Part shown: one piece after another, positions 1-7,004 of the stretch
Layout: the number at the start of each line of letters is the position of its first letter
How positions within the stretch are numbered: position 1 is the stretch's first letter
Origin: CAYWGR01 sp964458015
Lineage (GTDB): Bacteria; Planctomycetota; Planctomycetia; Pirellulales; Thermoguttaceae
Assembly (NCBI GenBank): GCA_964458015.1
Contig: CAYWGR010000110.1
Coordinates: 1-18,646 of the forward strand
Direction: 5' to 3'
DNA: 18,646 bases
Program-made: the position numbers and the translations under genes
The notes under the pieces: generated by a model
The model's input: only the letters and a program-made list of their open reading frames with translations
What the model was told of the DNA's origin: nothing
The model's database searches: none

Positions 1-624
1 TCCTTTGAACTCGAATACGACGTTGATTCGGTGGGGCCGTCCGGTATTGGGCGCGTCGAACTTTGGGGAACTCGCGACAACGGGCAAGCATGGCACAGCT
101 TTGCCGTGGACAACGACACGCGCAGCCCGATGTTGGTGCAAGTTCCCGAAGAAGGCACGTATGGTTTTCGCGTCGTGGTTTCCAACGGTGTGGGGTTTGG
201 TGGAAAACCGCCAAAAGCCGGCGATCAGCCGGACCTCTGGATCAGTATTGATTTGACCAAGCCGACGGCCAACATCGTCTCTGCCCAGCAAGGCGTGGAT
301 GACGAGACGGGACGCTTGATCATTACCTGGCAGGCCGACGACAATATGTTGGCTGCCCGGCCGATATCACTATCCTTTAGCCAGAGTCGCACAGGACCCT
401 GGCTGCCGATCGCCAGTGGTCTCGAAAATACGGGACGCTATGCCTGGACGATCGACCATCGCACGCCGGCGCAATTTTATTTGCGGCTGGAAGTGCGAGA
501 CGAAGCCGGAAACGTAGGCATTTGCGATGCAACGGAAGAAGTAAGCATCGACCAATCCCAGCCTACGGTCCGAGTTCGCGATGTCCATCCTGTGGGGCAA
601 ACCGATGCACGGTCGGTTCGATAA
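1..624 (+). CDS. Secreted Ig/FnIII-like protein, 3' part only
   Basis: The frame is open from base 1, so the gene starts outside the window and only its last 207 codons are visible, ending at a TAA at 622-624. The translation has no enzymatic motif. It reads as two beta-sandwich modules: one around DNGQAWHSFAVDND to TYGFRVVVSNG, then a linker DLTKPTANIV, then a second from ITWQADDNMLAARP to FYLRLEVRDEAGN, followed by a short acidic tail. The patterns YGFRV and FYLRLEVRDEAGNVG are typical of Ig-like or fibronectin-type domains in large secreted proteins, and related C-termini occur in planctomycetal surface proteins (family knowledge, not searched). No anchor is visible at the C-terminus. The function cannot be told from this piece. 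A structural or adhesive role at the cell surface is a guess. The reading frame is solid; the family assignment is moderate. Confidence 0.75.
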   Translation, partial: SFELEYDVDSVGPSGIGRVELWGTRDNGQAWHSFAVDNDTRSPMLVQVPEEGTYGFRVVVSNGVGFGGKPPKAGDQPDLWISIDLTKPTANIVSAQQGVDDETGRLIITWQADDNMLAARPISLSFSQSRTGPWLPIASGLENTGRYAWTIDHRTPAQFYLRLEVRDEAGNVGICDATEEVSIDQSQPTVRVRDVHPVGQTDARSVR

Positions 625-705
625 CCGTGGGGGGGCTTATTGCCGAAGAGTTGCCGAACCCTAACAGGGGTAGGGGTGTCTCTTGGGTAAGAAAGTTGTA
701 AACCA

Positions 706-864
706 ATGCGATACCTATTGATTCTTTTGGGCGTTGCCAGTCTCTCGCTCGGCATCTATACCTGGACGAGGAGCGACTTGATTGCTCCGTCGTTCCTTGT
801 GGCGGGCGTTGTTTGCCTCATGGACAGCATCGTCAACAAGATCGCGATTCGACCGAAGATGTAG
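706..864 (+). CDS. Small two-helix membrane protein (52 aa), unrecognised
   Basis: This 52-codon frame starts at ATG 706 and stops at TAG 862-864. It encodes two clear hydrophobic stretches: residues about 3-20 (starting YLLILLGVASLSLG) and about 25-45 (LIAPSFLVAGVVCLMDSIV), with a basic C-terminus (KIAIRPK). The short link TWTRSD suggests a helical hairpin. I do not recognise a family. The case for a real gene is the well-formed hairpin topology and the position in the gap between the upstream secreted protein and holA. The ribosome-binding site is poor (an AAGAAAG stretch about 11 bases upstream). It overlaps the 5' extension of the holA reading frame (from 782), but that extension is Arg/Ser-rich, unlike a protein, and holA most likely begins at 923, so there is no conflict. 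A chance frame cannot be excluded. Confidence 0.5.
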   Translation: MRYLLILLGVASLSLGIYTWTRSDLIAPSFLVAGVVCLMDSIVNKIAIRPKM

Positions 865-922
865 GGGTTTTCCGAAATTTCGCCCCCTCGACCCATGCTT
901 CGCGTCTTCCTATACTAGGAGC

Positions 923-2011
923 ATGGCAGAAAAACCCGTTCCAGCTCTCGACTATTTGGCCCAGCCGGATAAGCATGCGCCGAAGCCCGTTTGTGCGGTG
1001 TTCGGCAATGAGTCCTTCTTGCGGCGACAAGCAGTTCTGTGCCTAAGGTCGGCTGTTTTGGGCGGTGAGGACGGCGATTTTTCGCTAAGCGCTTTCGAGG
1101 GACGGGGCACGTTGTTTCGCGACGTTCACGAGGTGCTTTCAACCGTTGCGATGTTCGGCGGCGGCAAACGGTTGGCCGTCGTCGAAGATGCCGATGATTT
1201 TGTGAGTCGCTATCGCCCCCAATTAGAGGACTACGTCGCACGGCCCAGTCGCGGCGGCGTTTTAGTGCTCGATTTGGATTCGTTGCCGAGTAATACGCGG
1301 CTCTACAAGTCGATTGCTGCCGAGGGTTTGTTGATTGATTGCTCCGCGCCAACGCCCGCCCGATTGGGCAAATGGCTCGCGGATTGGGCCAAACAACGCC
1401 ATCAGGTGCAATTGGCAGCCACGGCGTCGGATATGCTTGTTGAACTGATTGGTCCCGAGTTGGGTTTGCTCGATCAGGAATTAGCGAAGCTGGCGCTGCT
1501 GGCAGGCGATGCCAAAAAAATCACTGCGGAACAGGTCGGCCAATCGGTCGGAGGATGGCGCACTAAAACCACGTGGGAAATGCTCGACGCCGCCATGGAC
1601 GGCAACGTGCGCGAGGCGATGTTGCAACTCGACCGTCTTTTGGCGTCAGGCGAACAGCCGGTGGGTTTGCTCGGCCAGATTTCGGCTTCCTTGCGACGTT
1701 TTGCCGCCGCAACACAGCAGATCATTCAAGCGGAAACCGTCGGCAGCCGGATCAACATTCGTGCAGCTTTGGAGCAAGCGGGCGTTCGCTCATTCGTGCT
1801 GCAAAGGGCCGAACGGCAACTTCGATTGCTTGGCCGCAAACGCGGCGCACGCCTTTATCGATGGCTGCTCGAAGCCGACATGGATCTGAAAGGCGAGAGT
1901 ACCATGCCCCCCCGCCTGATCCTCGAACGGCTCATCATCCGGCTATCCACCCCGCAAAACTCGGCTGCCGCCGGCACATCCCGGCCATCTGTGCCTTCTC
2001 CGCGTCGTTAG
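923..2011 (+). CDS. holA: DNA polymerase III subunit delta
   Basis: HolA is the delta subunit of the clamp loader, the subunit that opens the beta sliding clamp so that it can be placed on DNA. The 362-residue product fits the family length of about 340. The N-terminal AAA-like domain begins with CAVFGNESFLRRQAV, the degenerate P-loop region of delta subunits, and continues with FGGGKRLAVVEDAD and LVLDLDSLPSNTRLYK. The middle has the ELIGPELGLLDQELAKLALLAG segment and WEMLDAAMDGN, and the C-terminal collar domain has LDRLLASGEQPVGLLGQISASLRRF. All are typical of HolA. The frame is open upstream to 782, but those residues are Arg-rich and unlike the family. ATG 923 gives a normal N-terminus and has AGGAG just before it (917-921), although the 1-nt spacing is unusually tight. 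The last 20 residues are low-complexity Ser/Pro. Confidence 0.88.
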   Translation: MAEKPVPALDYLAQPDKHAPKPVCAVFGNESFLRRQAVLCLRSAVLGGEDGDFSLSAFEGRGTLFRDVHEVLSTVAMFGGGKRLAVVEDADDFVSRYRPQLEDYVARPSRGGVLVLDLDSLPSNTRLYKSIAAEGLLIDCSAPTPARLGKWLADWAKQRHQVQLAATASDMLVELIGPELGLLDQELAKLALLAGDAKKITAEQVGQSVGGWRTKTTWEMLDAAMDGNVREAMLQLDRLLASGEQPVGLLGQISASLRRFAAATQQIIQAETVGSRINIRAALEQAGVRSFVLQRAERQLRLLGRKRGARLYRWLLEADMDLKGESTMPPRLILERLIIRLSTPQNSAAAGTSRPSVPSPRR

Positions 2012-2092
2012 AGTTTTGACCGACGTGCATTGGCGAGCTGCTGTGGGGGGGCATCTTTCTGGATGTTTAGCGGGATCCTTAAAGAATCGGGC

Positions 2093-2121
2093 TTGCCTAA
2101 CGGTACAAGATCGAATACAAT
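2093..2121 (+). promoter_or_regulatory. Candidate sigma70-like promoter of the feo operon
   Basis: TTGCCT (2093-2098), a 17-base spacer and TACAAT (2116-2121) form a good housekeeping-type promoter, placing transcription start near 2128 and giving a leader of about 60 bases before feoA. Two overlapping palindromes lie just downstream. The motif match is seen; promoter activity is inferred. Confidence 0.5.
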
Positions 2122-2132
2122 CTTTTGTTAGC

Positions 2133-2155
2133 AAAACAATGTTTTAGGCTTAAAA
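2133..2155 (+). promoter_or_regulatory. Overlapping palindromes, candidate metal-repressor operator
   Basis: AAAACA-A-TGTTTT (2133-2145, perfect 6-1-6) overlaps TTTTAGGCTTAAAA (2142-2155, symmetric at 12 of 14 bases). They sit directly at or after the predicted start of the feo transcript, where a repressor would block transcription. The second is reminiscent of the TTAGG...CCTAA half-sites of DtxR/IdeR-type iron repressors, but it does not match a full consensus, nor a classical Fur box. The symmetry is seen; operator function is inference. Confidence 0.4.
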
Positions 2156-2186
2156 GATAAGCGGCGATACCGGTGAGTGGTTCTCT

Positions 2187-2438
2187 GTGAAAAAACCGTC
2201 CTCCCACGAAGCGATTCCGTTAAAACGCCTTCCGGCCGGTCATTCCGCACGTATCAGTCGAATTTCGGGACATCCCGACCACGTTCACCGTCTGGAGGAA
2301 TTCGGTTTGCGCGGCGGCACCAAAATCGAGATGTTTCGGCCCGGAAGCCCTTGCATAATTCGCCTTGCCGGCAACAAGGTCTGTCTCCGCGCCGACGATA
2401 CGATACATGTTTTTGTCGAGCCGGCCGGCGGTAGGTAA
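2187..2438 (+). CDS. feoA: Ferrous iron transport protein A
   Basis: FeoA is a small cytoplasmic SH3-like protein that supports the FeoB iron permease. The 83-residue product has the family layout: IPLKRLPAGHSARISRISG at the start, RLEEFGLRGGTKIEMFRPGSP in the middle (the LxxFGLxxG turn is the hallmark), and IIRLAGNKVCLRADDTIHVFVE at the end. The start is GTG 2187, with GGTGAG (2172-2177) as a plausible ribosome-binding site. A longer frame in another register (2177-2434) over the same bases does not resemble FeoA. The stop is 13 bases before the feoB start, so the two are surely co-transcribed. Confidence 0.88.
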   Translation: MKKPSSHEAIPLKRLPAGHSARISRISGHPDHVHRLEEFGLRGGTKIEMFRPGSPCIIRLAGNKVCLRADDTIHVFVEPAGGR

Positions 2439-2451
2439 CAACCTTGCTTCC

Positions 2452-4626
2452 ATGTCCGCCGCCAAGCCATCCCGCACCATCTCCGTCGCTTTGATTGGGA
2501 ACCCAAATACGGGCAAATCCACTTTGTTTGGCGGTTTGGTCGGCGTTCATCAGCATGTAGGCAACTATCCCGGCGTAACGGTCGAGAAAAAAACCGGCCA
2601 GATGCATTATGCCGGCCGGCAGTTTGAACTGATCGACCTGCCGGGGCTCTATAGCATGGCTCCGAGATCGCGCGACGAGATGGTAGCGGTTGATCTGTTG
2701 CTGGGAAACAACCAGGAGTTGCCGCGGGTCGATGTGGTGTTATGCGTCGTCGATGCCAGCAATCTTGAACGCAATCTTTATCTTGTCAGCCAAGTGCTCG
2801 ATTGGGGATTGCCGACGGTCTTGGCCGTCAATATGTTGGATGTTGCGCAAGATCACGGCATTCAAGTCGATCTAGCAAAGCTCGAACAACGGTTGGGCAT
2901 TCCCGTCGCAGCCGTTCAGGCAAACCATCGGATCGGTTTTTCCAATCTGAAACGACTGTTGGTTGCCGCCGTTGAAAAAAAAGAGAACGCGGCCGACAGT
3001 CTGGTCGCAGAAGCTAGTTCAGAGAAGCAGGGCGTGGGCCTTGCTCCCATGCCGGCGCCATTCGAGGCGGAAGTCGCGCTGCTGGAATTGGAACTTGCAC
3101 GCCAGATGAAGGAAAACGGACTTGCGCCGCTGCCGCGCTGTTTGGTTTTGCGGTTATTGTTGGATGTCAACGGCTACTTGCAGCGAACGCTGTTGTCGGA
3201 CCAGGAAGACGCTTGGACGGCCCGGCTGGAAGCAGCCCGAGGACGCTTGGCGACAGCGGGTTATCCGGTTCCAAGCGTTGAAACTGCCGCGCGCTACGAT
3301 TGGGCCCGGCGGTTGCTCGACGGCGTCCTGACCGAACCCGGCCGCTACAAAACCACGACGACCGACCGGATCGACCATGTGTTGACCCATCGCTTATGGG
3401 GCATGTTGTTTTTCGCCCTGGTAATGTTGGTGGTTTTTCAGGCGGTTTTTGTCGGCGCCAAACCAGCGATGGAAGGCATTCAGTTGGTGATCGAAGCTTT
3501 AGGCGGTTGGATCGAAACCCGGATGGCCGAAGGCACATTACGCAGTTTGTTGGTCAACGGTGTCTTGGGAGGCGTCGGCTCGATCCTGGCTTTCTTGCCG
3601 CAAATACTGATTCTCTTTGCGTTTTTGGCCGTATTGGAGGATTGCGGATATATGGCCCGAAGCGCGTTTCTCATGGACCGGCTCATGGTTCGCGTAGGCC
3701 TTAGCGGCAAATCGTTCATCCCATTGCTTTCATCGTTTGCTTGTGCCGTGCCGGGCATTATGGCTACCCGGGTGATCGAGGATCGGCGGGATCGCTTGAC
3801 CACGATTCTTGTAGCGCCGCTGTTGACCTGCTCGGCCCGATTGCCTGTTTACGCCTTGTTGATCTCGGCTTTTATTCCGAATGAAAGCTATTGCGGCGGA
3901 TTGTTGGGGCTGCAAGGCATCACCTTGGCCGGCTTGTATCTTCTGGGCATTTTGGCGGCTATTCTCTTTGCGTTACTGTTCAAGAGAACGTTGTTTCGCG
4001 GCCAGACGCCGCCGTTCGTGATGGAGTTGCCCAGCTATAAATGGCCGTCGCCGCGAACGGTGTTTTACCGCATGATTGAACGCGGCTGGCTGTTCGTGCG
4101 TTGCGCCGGCACGTTGATTTTAGCCGTATCGATTCTGGTTTGGGCGGCGCTCTACTATCCCCACAGACCGAACGCTTCGCATCAGGAACAGCAACAGAAC
4201 AGCTATTTAGGGCAGGCCGGTCGTGTGATCGAGCCGATCGTCCGGCCGCTTGGTTGGGATTGGCGCATCGGCTGTGCCGTGTTGGCTTCATTGCCGGCCC
4301 GCGAGATTGTCGTGGCAACCCTGGGGGTCATGTACCATGTAGACGACGAGGCCGTTGCCGATTCGATGAAAAGCGGCAATCCCTGGAGCGAAAAGCTGCG
4401 TCGTGCGACTTGGGATGGGGAGGATCGGCCTGTGTTCAACATACCCGTGGCATTGTCGATCATGGTGTTTTTCGCGTTGTGTGCCCAATGCGCCGGCACG
4501 TTGGCGGTCATCCGCCGCGAAACGAACAGTTGGCGATGGCCGGCGTTTACTTTTTTTTACATGACTGTTTTGGCGTATTTTTGCGCGATGGCCACTTACC
4601 AATTTGGAATGTGGATCAGCGGGTAG
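2452..4626 (+). CDS. feoB: Ferrous iron transport protein B (GTPase permease)
   Basis: FeoB carries Fe2+ across the inner membrane and has a cytoplasmic GTPase at its N-terminus. The G motifs are all present in the 724-residue product: G1 GNPNTGKST (16-24), G2 T43 in PGVTVEKK, G3 DLPG (62-65) and G4 NMLD (127-130). A helical spacer follows (about 160-310), then the multi-span membrane part with both gate motifs, SSFACAVPGIMATR (Cys431) and LTCSARLPVYALL (Cys460). These make iron specificity likely. The frame is open back to 2365, inside feoA, but the family begins just before G1. ATG 2452 gives that N-terminus and sits 13 bases after feoA. The C-terminus ends in a membrane helix without the long tail of some FeoB proteins. 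Length and motifs indicate an intact gene. Iron-dependent control through the palindromes at 2133-2155 is likely but unproven. Confidence 0.95.
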   Translation: MSAAKPSRTISVALIGNPNTGKSTLFGGLVGVHQHVGNYPGVTVEKKTGQMHYAGRQFELIDLPGLYSMAPRSRDEMVAVDLLLGNNQELPRVDVVLCVVDASNLERNLYLVSQVLDWGLPTVLAVNMLDVAQDHGIQVDLAKLEQRLGIPVAAVQANHRIGFSNLKRLLVAAVEKKENAADSLVAEASSEKQGVGLAPMPAPFEAEVALLELELARQMKENGLAPLPRCLVLRLLLDVNGYLQRTLLSDQEDAWTARLEAARGRLATAGYPVPSVETAARYDWARRLLDGVLTEPGRYKTTTTDRIDHVLTHRLWGMLFFALVMLVVFQAVFVGAKPAMEGIQLVIEALGGWIETRMAEGTLRSLLVNGVLGGVGSILAFLPQILILFAFLAVLEDCGYMARSAFLMDRLMVRVGLSGKSFIPLLSSFACAVPGIMATRVIEDRRDRLTTILVAPLLTCSARLPVYALLISAFIPNESYCGGLLGLQGITLAGLYLLGILAAILFALLFKRTLFRGQTPPFVMELPSYKWPSPRTVFYRMIERGWLFVRCAGTLILAVSILVWAALYYPHRPNASHQEQQQNSYLGQAGRVIEPIVRPLGWDWRIGCAVLASLPAREIVVATLGVMYHVDDEAVADSMKSGNPWSEKLRRATWDGEDRPVFNIPVALSIMVFFALCAQCAGTLAVIRRETNSWRWPAFTFFYMTVLAYFCAMATYQFGMWISG

Positions 4627-4630
4627 AACA

Positions 4631-4828
4631 ATGACCATTTCTTGGCAAGATATCGCGACGGCTTGCATCATCCTTGCGGCGTTGGGCTATCTGGCATATC
4701 GTCTTGCAGGCTGGATACGCCGAAAAGGATTTCCGGGGTGCAGCGGCTGCACGAAATGCTCCAGTGACTCGACGGAAAAACCGCTAGTGACGCTCGATTC
4801 CAAGCCTCGCAAACAACAGCAGCGCTAA
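4631..4828 (+). CDS. FeoB-associated Cys-rich membrane protein (65 aa)
   Basis: This gene follows feoB after 4 bases and starts at ATG 4631. The product has one N-terminal membrane helix (about residues 8-28, ACIILAALGYLAYRLAGWI), a basic RRKG boundary and then CSGCTKC (Cys37, Cys40, Cys43). The tail is short and Lys/Gln-rich. This is the layout of the FeoB-associated Cys-rich membrane protein family (Pfam FeoB_associated), found after feoB in many anaerobes. These proteins are thought to be an accessory of FeoB, perhaps binding iron or completing the transporter; their mechanism is not established. The frame also opens upstream at 4604 inside feoB, but 4631 gives the family-like N-terminus. 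Its stop codon overlaps the stop of the convergent gene on the other strand (4825-4828). Confidence 0.82.
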   Translation: MTISWQDIATACIILAALGYLAYRLAGWIRRKGFPGCSGCTKCSSDSTEKPLVTLDSKPRKQQQR

Positions 4829-5346
4829 TGCAGCAGGCAGCGGCCTTGTTGTTGCCTTTTTTGATTGACCATCTGCAATGCTTGCGGCTCCTTTTTCAGC
4901 AGTTTGACCAGTTGCGACGGCGTACTGCCTAACTGTTCGCCGGCCGATTTCGGCTCAAATTGGCATGAGGCAAGAATGTCGAGTGCCTCGGCCAATAACG
5001 CGGGAAAGTCGTCATGCGTCGGACTGATCTCGATGCGTCCGCCATGACATCGCGATTTCCAAAGAGGACTTGGGATATCGGCCGATGATCGCTCGGTGCG
5101 GATATCCAGAGCCAAGCGGATGCGGAGCCGAAGGGTCGCTTCGGTCCTGTTTTCCGCCTGACTGCGCCGTTCATTGGCCTCGGCCCTGATGCCGCTTGGC
5201 TGATGCACGAGGACAACGGCCGTCGATACTTTGTTGCGATGTTGGCCGCCGGGCCCCGAGCGCCGGAGGAATTGAACATCGCATTGAGCCAAAAGCTGTT
5301 CCAAGGGCAGTGCGGCGGGATGGAAAACAGCTTCAGGCATGGCCAT
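4825..5346 (-). CDS. Peptide chain release factor-like protein (GGQ domain)
   Basis: The 173-residue product has the RF-1 catalytic domain without the stop-codon recognition domains. FLRRSGPGGQHRNKVSTAV (residues 27-45) carries the universal GGQ (33-35), which hydrolyses peptidyl-tRNA in the ribosome, and the flanking RSGPGGQ..NK is characteristic. After it comes VLVHQPSGIRAEANERRSQAEN, also shared with release factors. Lacking domains 2 and 4, it should act like ArfB/YaeJ or related rescue factors on stalled ribosomes, but the strongly basic ArfB tail is not clear here, so the substrate is uncertain. The first ATG (5346) is used; a second in-frame ATG lies two codons later. It is the last gene of a minus-strand group 40 bases after the lipoprotein gene. 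Its stop overlaps the stop of the feo accessory gene, leaving no room for a terminator between the two operons. Confidence 0.85.
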   Translation of the reverse strand: MAMPEAVFHPAALPLEQLLAQCDVQFLRRSGPGGQHRNKVSTAVVLVHQPSGIRAEANERRSQAENRTEATLRLRIRLALDIRTERSSADIPSPLWKSRCHGGRIEISPTHDDFPALLAEALDILASCQFEPKSAGEQLGSTPSQLVKLLKKEPQALQMVNQKRQQQGRCLLH

Positions 5347-5386
5347 TCAACGACCGCCGTTTAGGGCGCAGAGGCTTTTTTCACAG

Positions 5387-5848
5387 TTATTTTTTCGCCG
5401 TGGAAGGCTTTTTGACCTTCAGCTCGAGCGGCAGCTTGTCGGTATCGACTTCCAGCGGCGTCTTAACGGGGTCGGTATACTCTTTCGGAACGATCGTAAC
5501 GGGGATCGGCATGTTGTTGATCCCGGCCAAGGTCACTTTATGCTTGCCGCGAACCAGGCCGTCGTTAGCTTTGTGCGTGGTGGCCGACTTGAACGCCCCC
5601 GTTTCCTTGTCGACAATCGCCATCCCGGGTCGGGGATGCGTTTTGGCATCGATCGGCGCGGCCTGGGGGATAAAAGTCAAGGTCATGGTTTCGACGGGAA
5701 TCACCGAGCCGTCCTCATAGGTGATTTTGCCCGAGACAGGCACGAGCTTGAACGGTTCTTTGCTGCCGCAACCGGCCAGAAATAGGAACGAACATCCTAA
5801 TGCCATGGAAAGATAAAAACGCAAAGCCGAAACATGCAACGCTTTCAT
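5387..5848 (-). CDS. Small lipoprotein, planctomycetal PVSGKITYEDG family
   Basis: The product is a 153-residue lipoprotein. Its N-terminus MKALHVSALRF is followed by a hydrophobic stretch and the lipobox LAGC (Cys27, then GSKEP), so it should be processed by signal peptidase II and lipidated. The mature part has one small beta-domain starting VPVSGKITYEDGS and ending in LPLELKVKKP. This resembles the transthyretin or carboxypeptidase-regulatory-like fold seen in many short planctomycetal lipoproteins, which usually have no known role. The frame is open 41 codons further upstream, but the start at 5848 puts the signal sequence at the N-terminus and has AGGA about 10 bases before it. It lies between ppiC and the release-factor-like gene on the same strand, 186 and 40 bases away. 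Function unknown. Confidence 0.82.
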   Translation of the reverse strand: MKALHVSALRFYLSMALGCSFLFLAGCGSKEPFKLVPVSGKITYEDGSVIPVETMTLTFIPQAAPIDAKTHPRPGMAIVDKETGAFKSATTHKANDGLVRGKHKVTLAGINNMPIPVTIVPKEYTDPVKTPLEVDTDKLPLELKVKKPSTAKK

Positions 5849-6034
5849 CGAGGAACGTCCTTTGCACAAGTGATTAATGTCTAAATTGACAAGATTTCGA
5901 CAAGTAACTGTTTTTGGATTCTCTTCCGGCTTCCCGTTGGTCAGCCTCCGCTCATGGGCTACCTGGGACACAATGGGAAGGTAGCCGGGAGCAATTGTTT
6001 TTTTGACCCGCCGTAAATGCCGAGATCGCGTTTT

Positions 6035-6316
6035 TTACTGCGTTCGGCTTGTGATTTCGACCAGATGATAACCGAATTGGGTTTGGATCGGGCCGTGGAC
6101 CTTGCCGACTTCGTCGTGAAAAACGACTTGGTCGAATTCGGGCACCATTTCGCCGGGTCCGAACGAGCCGAGATCGCCGCCTTGTTCGCCGGAAGGACAT
6201 TGCGAATGTTCTTTGGCCATCTCCGCGAAATCAGCCCCGGCGAGGATTTTTGCCTTGATTTTTTCGCAGGCTTCCTTCGTTTCGACAAGAATATGCCGTG
6301 CGGTGGCTCGGGTCAT
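6035..6316 (-). CDS. ppiC: Single-domain parvulin peptidyl-prolyl isomerase
   Basis: The 93-residue protein is a stand-alone parvulin domain that speeds cis-trans isomerisation of prolyl bonds in folding proteins. It matches E. coli PpiC along its whole length: ATARHILV (His8), AGADFAEMAKEHSQCPSG (Cys40), GGDLGSFGPGEMVPEFDQVVF (Met57, Phe61), TQFGYHLVEI (His84). The active-site histidines and the cysteine are in place. There is no signal peptide, so it is expected in the cytoplasm. ATG 6316 is the only sensible start, with AAGGGA a few bases upstream. Neighbours on the same strand are a small lipoprotein and a release-factor-like gene, but gaps of about 200 bases on both sides make a shared transcript uncertain. 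The plus-strand frame opposite it is a shadow. Confidence 0.92.
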   Translation of the reverse strand: MTRATARHILVETKEACEKIKAKILAGADFAEMAKEHSQCPSGEQGGDLGSFGPGEMVPEFDQVVFHDEVGKVHGPIQTQFGYHLVEITSRTQ

Positions 6317-6369
6317 CGTAGGGTTCCCTTGTTATTGGCCTGTTATTGATGTTTGCTGGATAATGAACC

Positions 6370-6390
6370 GGCCAGTCAACTTCACTGGCC
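6370..6390. repeat. Perfect 7-bp inverted repeat between ppiC and the YhcH-like gene
   Basis: GGCCAGT (6370-6376) and ACTGGCC (6384-6390) flank a 7-base loop. No T-run follows on either strand, so it is not a typical intrinsic terminator. It lies 54 bases upstream of ppiC and could be a ppiC control site or an mRNA hairpin. The rest of 6317-6524 holds an A/T-rich tract at about 6446-6468 and no gene. Confidence 0.4.
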
Positions 6391-6524
6391 TAGATTTCGG
6401 CCTCTCGTTGATCGGCCTCGGCTCATTGGCTGTGCAAAGGTCAATAAGAAATAATAAAAAAATAACAAGCCGTAAGATATCCTAAGCCGCGAATTCCGAC
6501 AAGCCACCCCAGGACCGGCGAAAA

Positions 6525-6992
6525 TCAGCCCGGCACCCGGCATTTTACGACCACTTTGCACACTTCCGGGCGTGAAAGGGGATTTTCGACAGCCAGGCAG
6601 GGTGCATGGATATCTTGCGGGGCGAAAATGGCGAAAACGCCCTGCTGAAGCTCAAAAAAGTCGCCCCGAACGTCGTAGAACACCAAATCCTTTTGGGCAT
6701 CATACGGCGCTAGCTCGGCCGCATCGTTTTGAAGGGCGGCATACCCGATCCGCTCGGTTCCTTGCGCAAGATACTGCACATCGACATATTGCCGATGGGC
6801 TTCCCATTTCGCTTCTGCAAGGGGCTTGGGCGTGTAATGCGAAACGACGGCATAAATGCGGTCGCCGTCGATTTCCTGACGCCCATCGGACAGCTTGGAA
6901 AAATCGGTTCTTCGTAGATAATCCAAGGCCGTTGCGATCTCGGGCCCTAACGAGTAATAGAACTTGGAGTTTTCCAGCCGATCTAAAATCAT
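6525..6992 (-). CDS. YhcH/YjgK/YiaL (TabA-like) sugar-processing protein
   Basis: The 155-residue protein is a single cupin-like beta-sandwich of the DUF386 family, whose members include TabA, YhcH and EbgC. These act in sugar metabolism, for example in sialic acid catabolism or as an accessory of a beta-galactosidase, and bind a metal. Key signatures are WEAHRQYVDVQYLAQGTERI (Glu64, His66), the FxPxDxHxP motif FAPQDIHAP (123-131, His129) and KVVVK (146-150). The length is normal. It starts 12 bases after the stop of the propeller-protein gene, so the two share a transcript. This association with two secreted carbohydrate-type proteins supports a role in handling a released sugar. The exact substrate cannot be read from the sequence, and no gene symbol is warranted. 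Confidence 0.88.
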   Translation of the reverse strand: MILDRLENSKFYYSLGPEIATALDYLRRTDFSKLSDGRQEIDGDRIYAVVSHYTPKPLAEAKWEAHRQYVDVQYLAQGTERIGYAALQNDAAELAPYDAQKDLVFYDVRGDFFELQQGVFAIFAPQDIHAPCLAVENPLSRPEVCKVVVKCRVPG

Positions 6993-7004
6993 GTTGTGCG
7001 GTTC

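Noticed and set aside
782..922. N-terminal extension of holA
   Set aside because: The 47 extra residues are Arg/Ser-rich and unlike HolA; ATG 923 gives the family-like start.
2365..2451. N-terminal extension of feoB into feoA
   Set aside because: The extra residues are encoded in another frame of feoA, and FeoB proteins begin shortly before the G1 motif.
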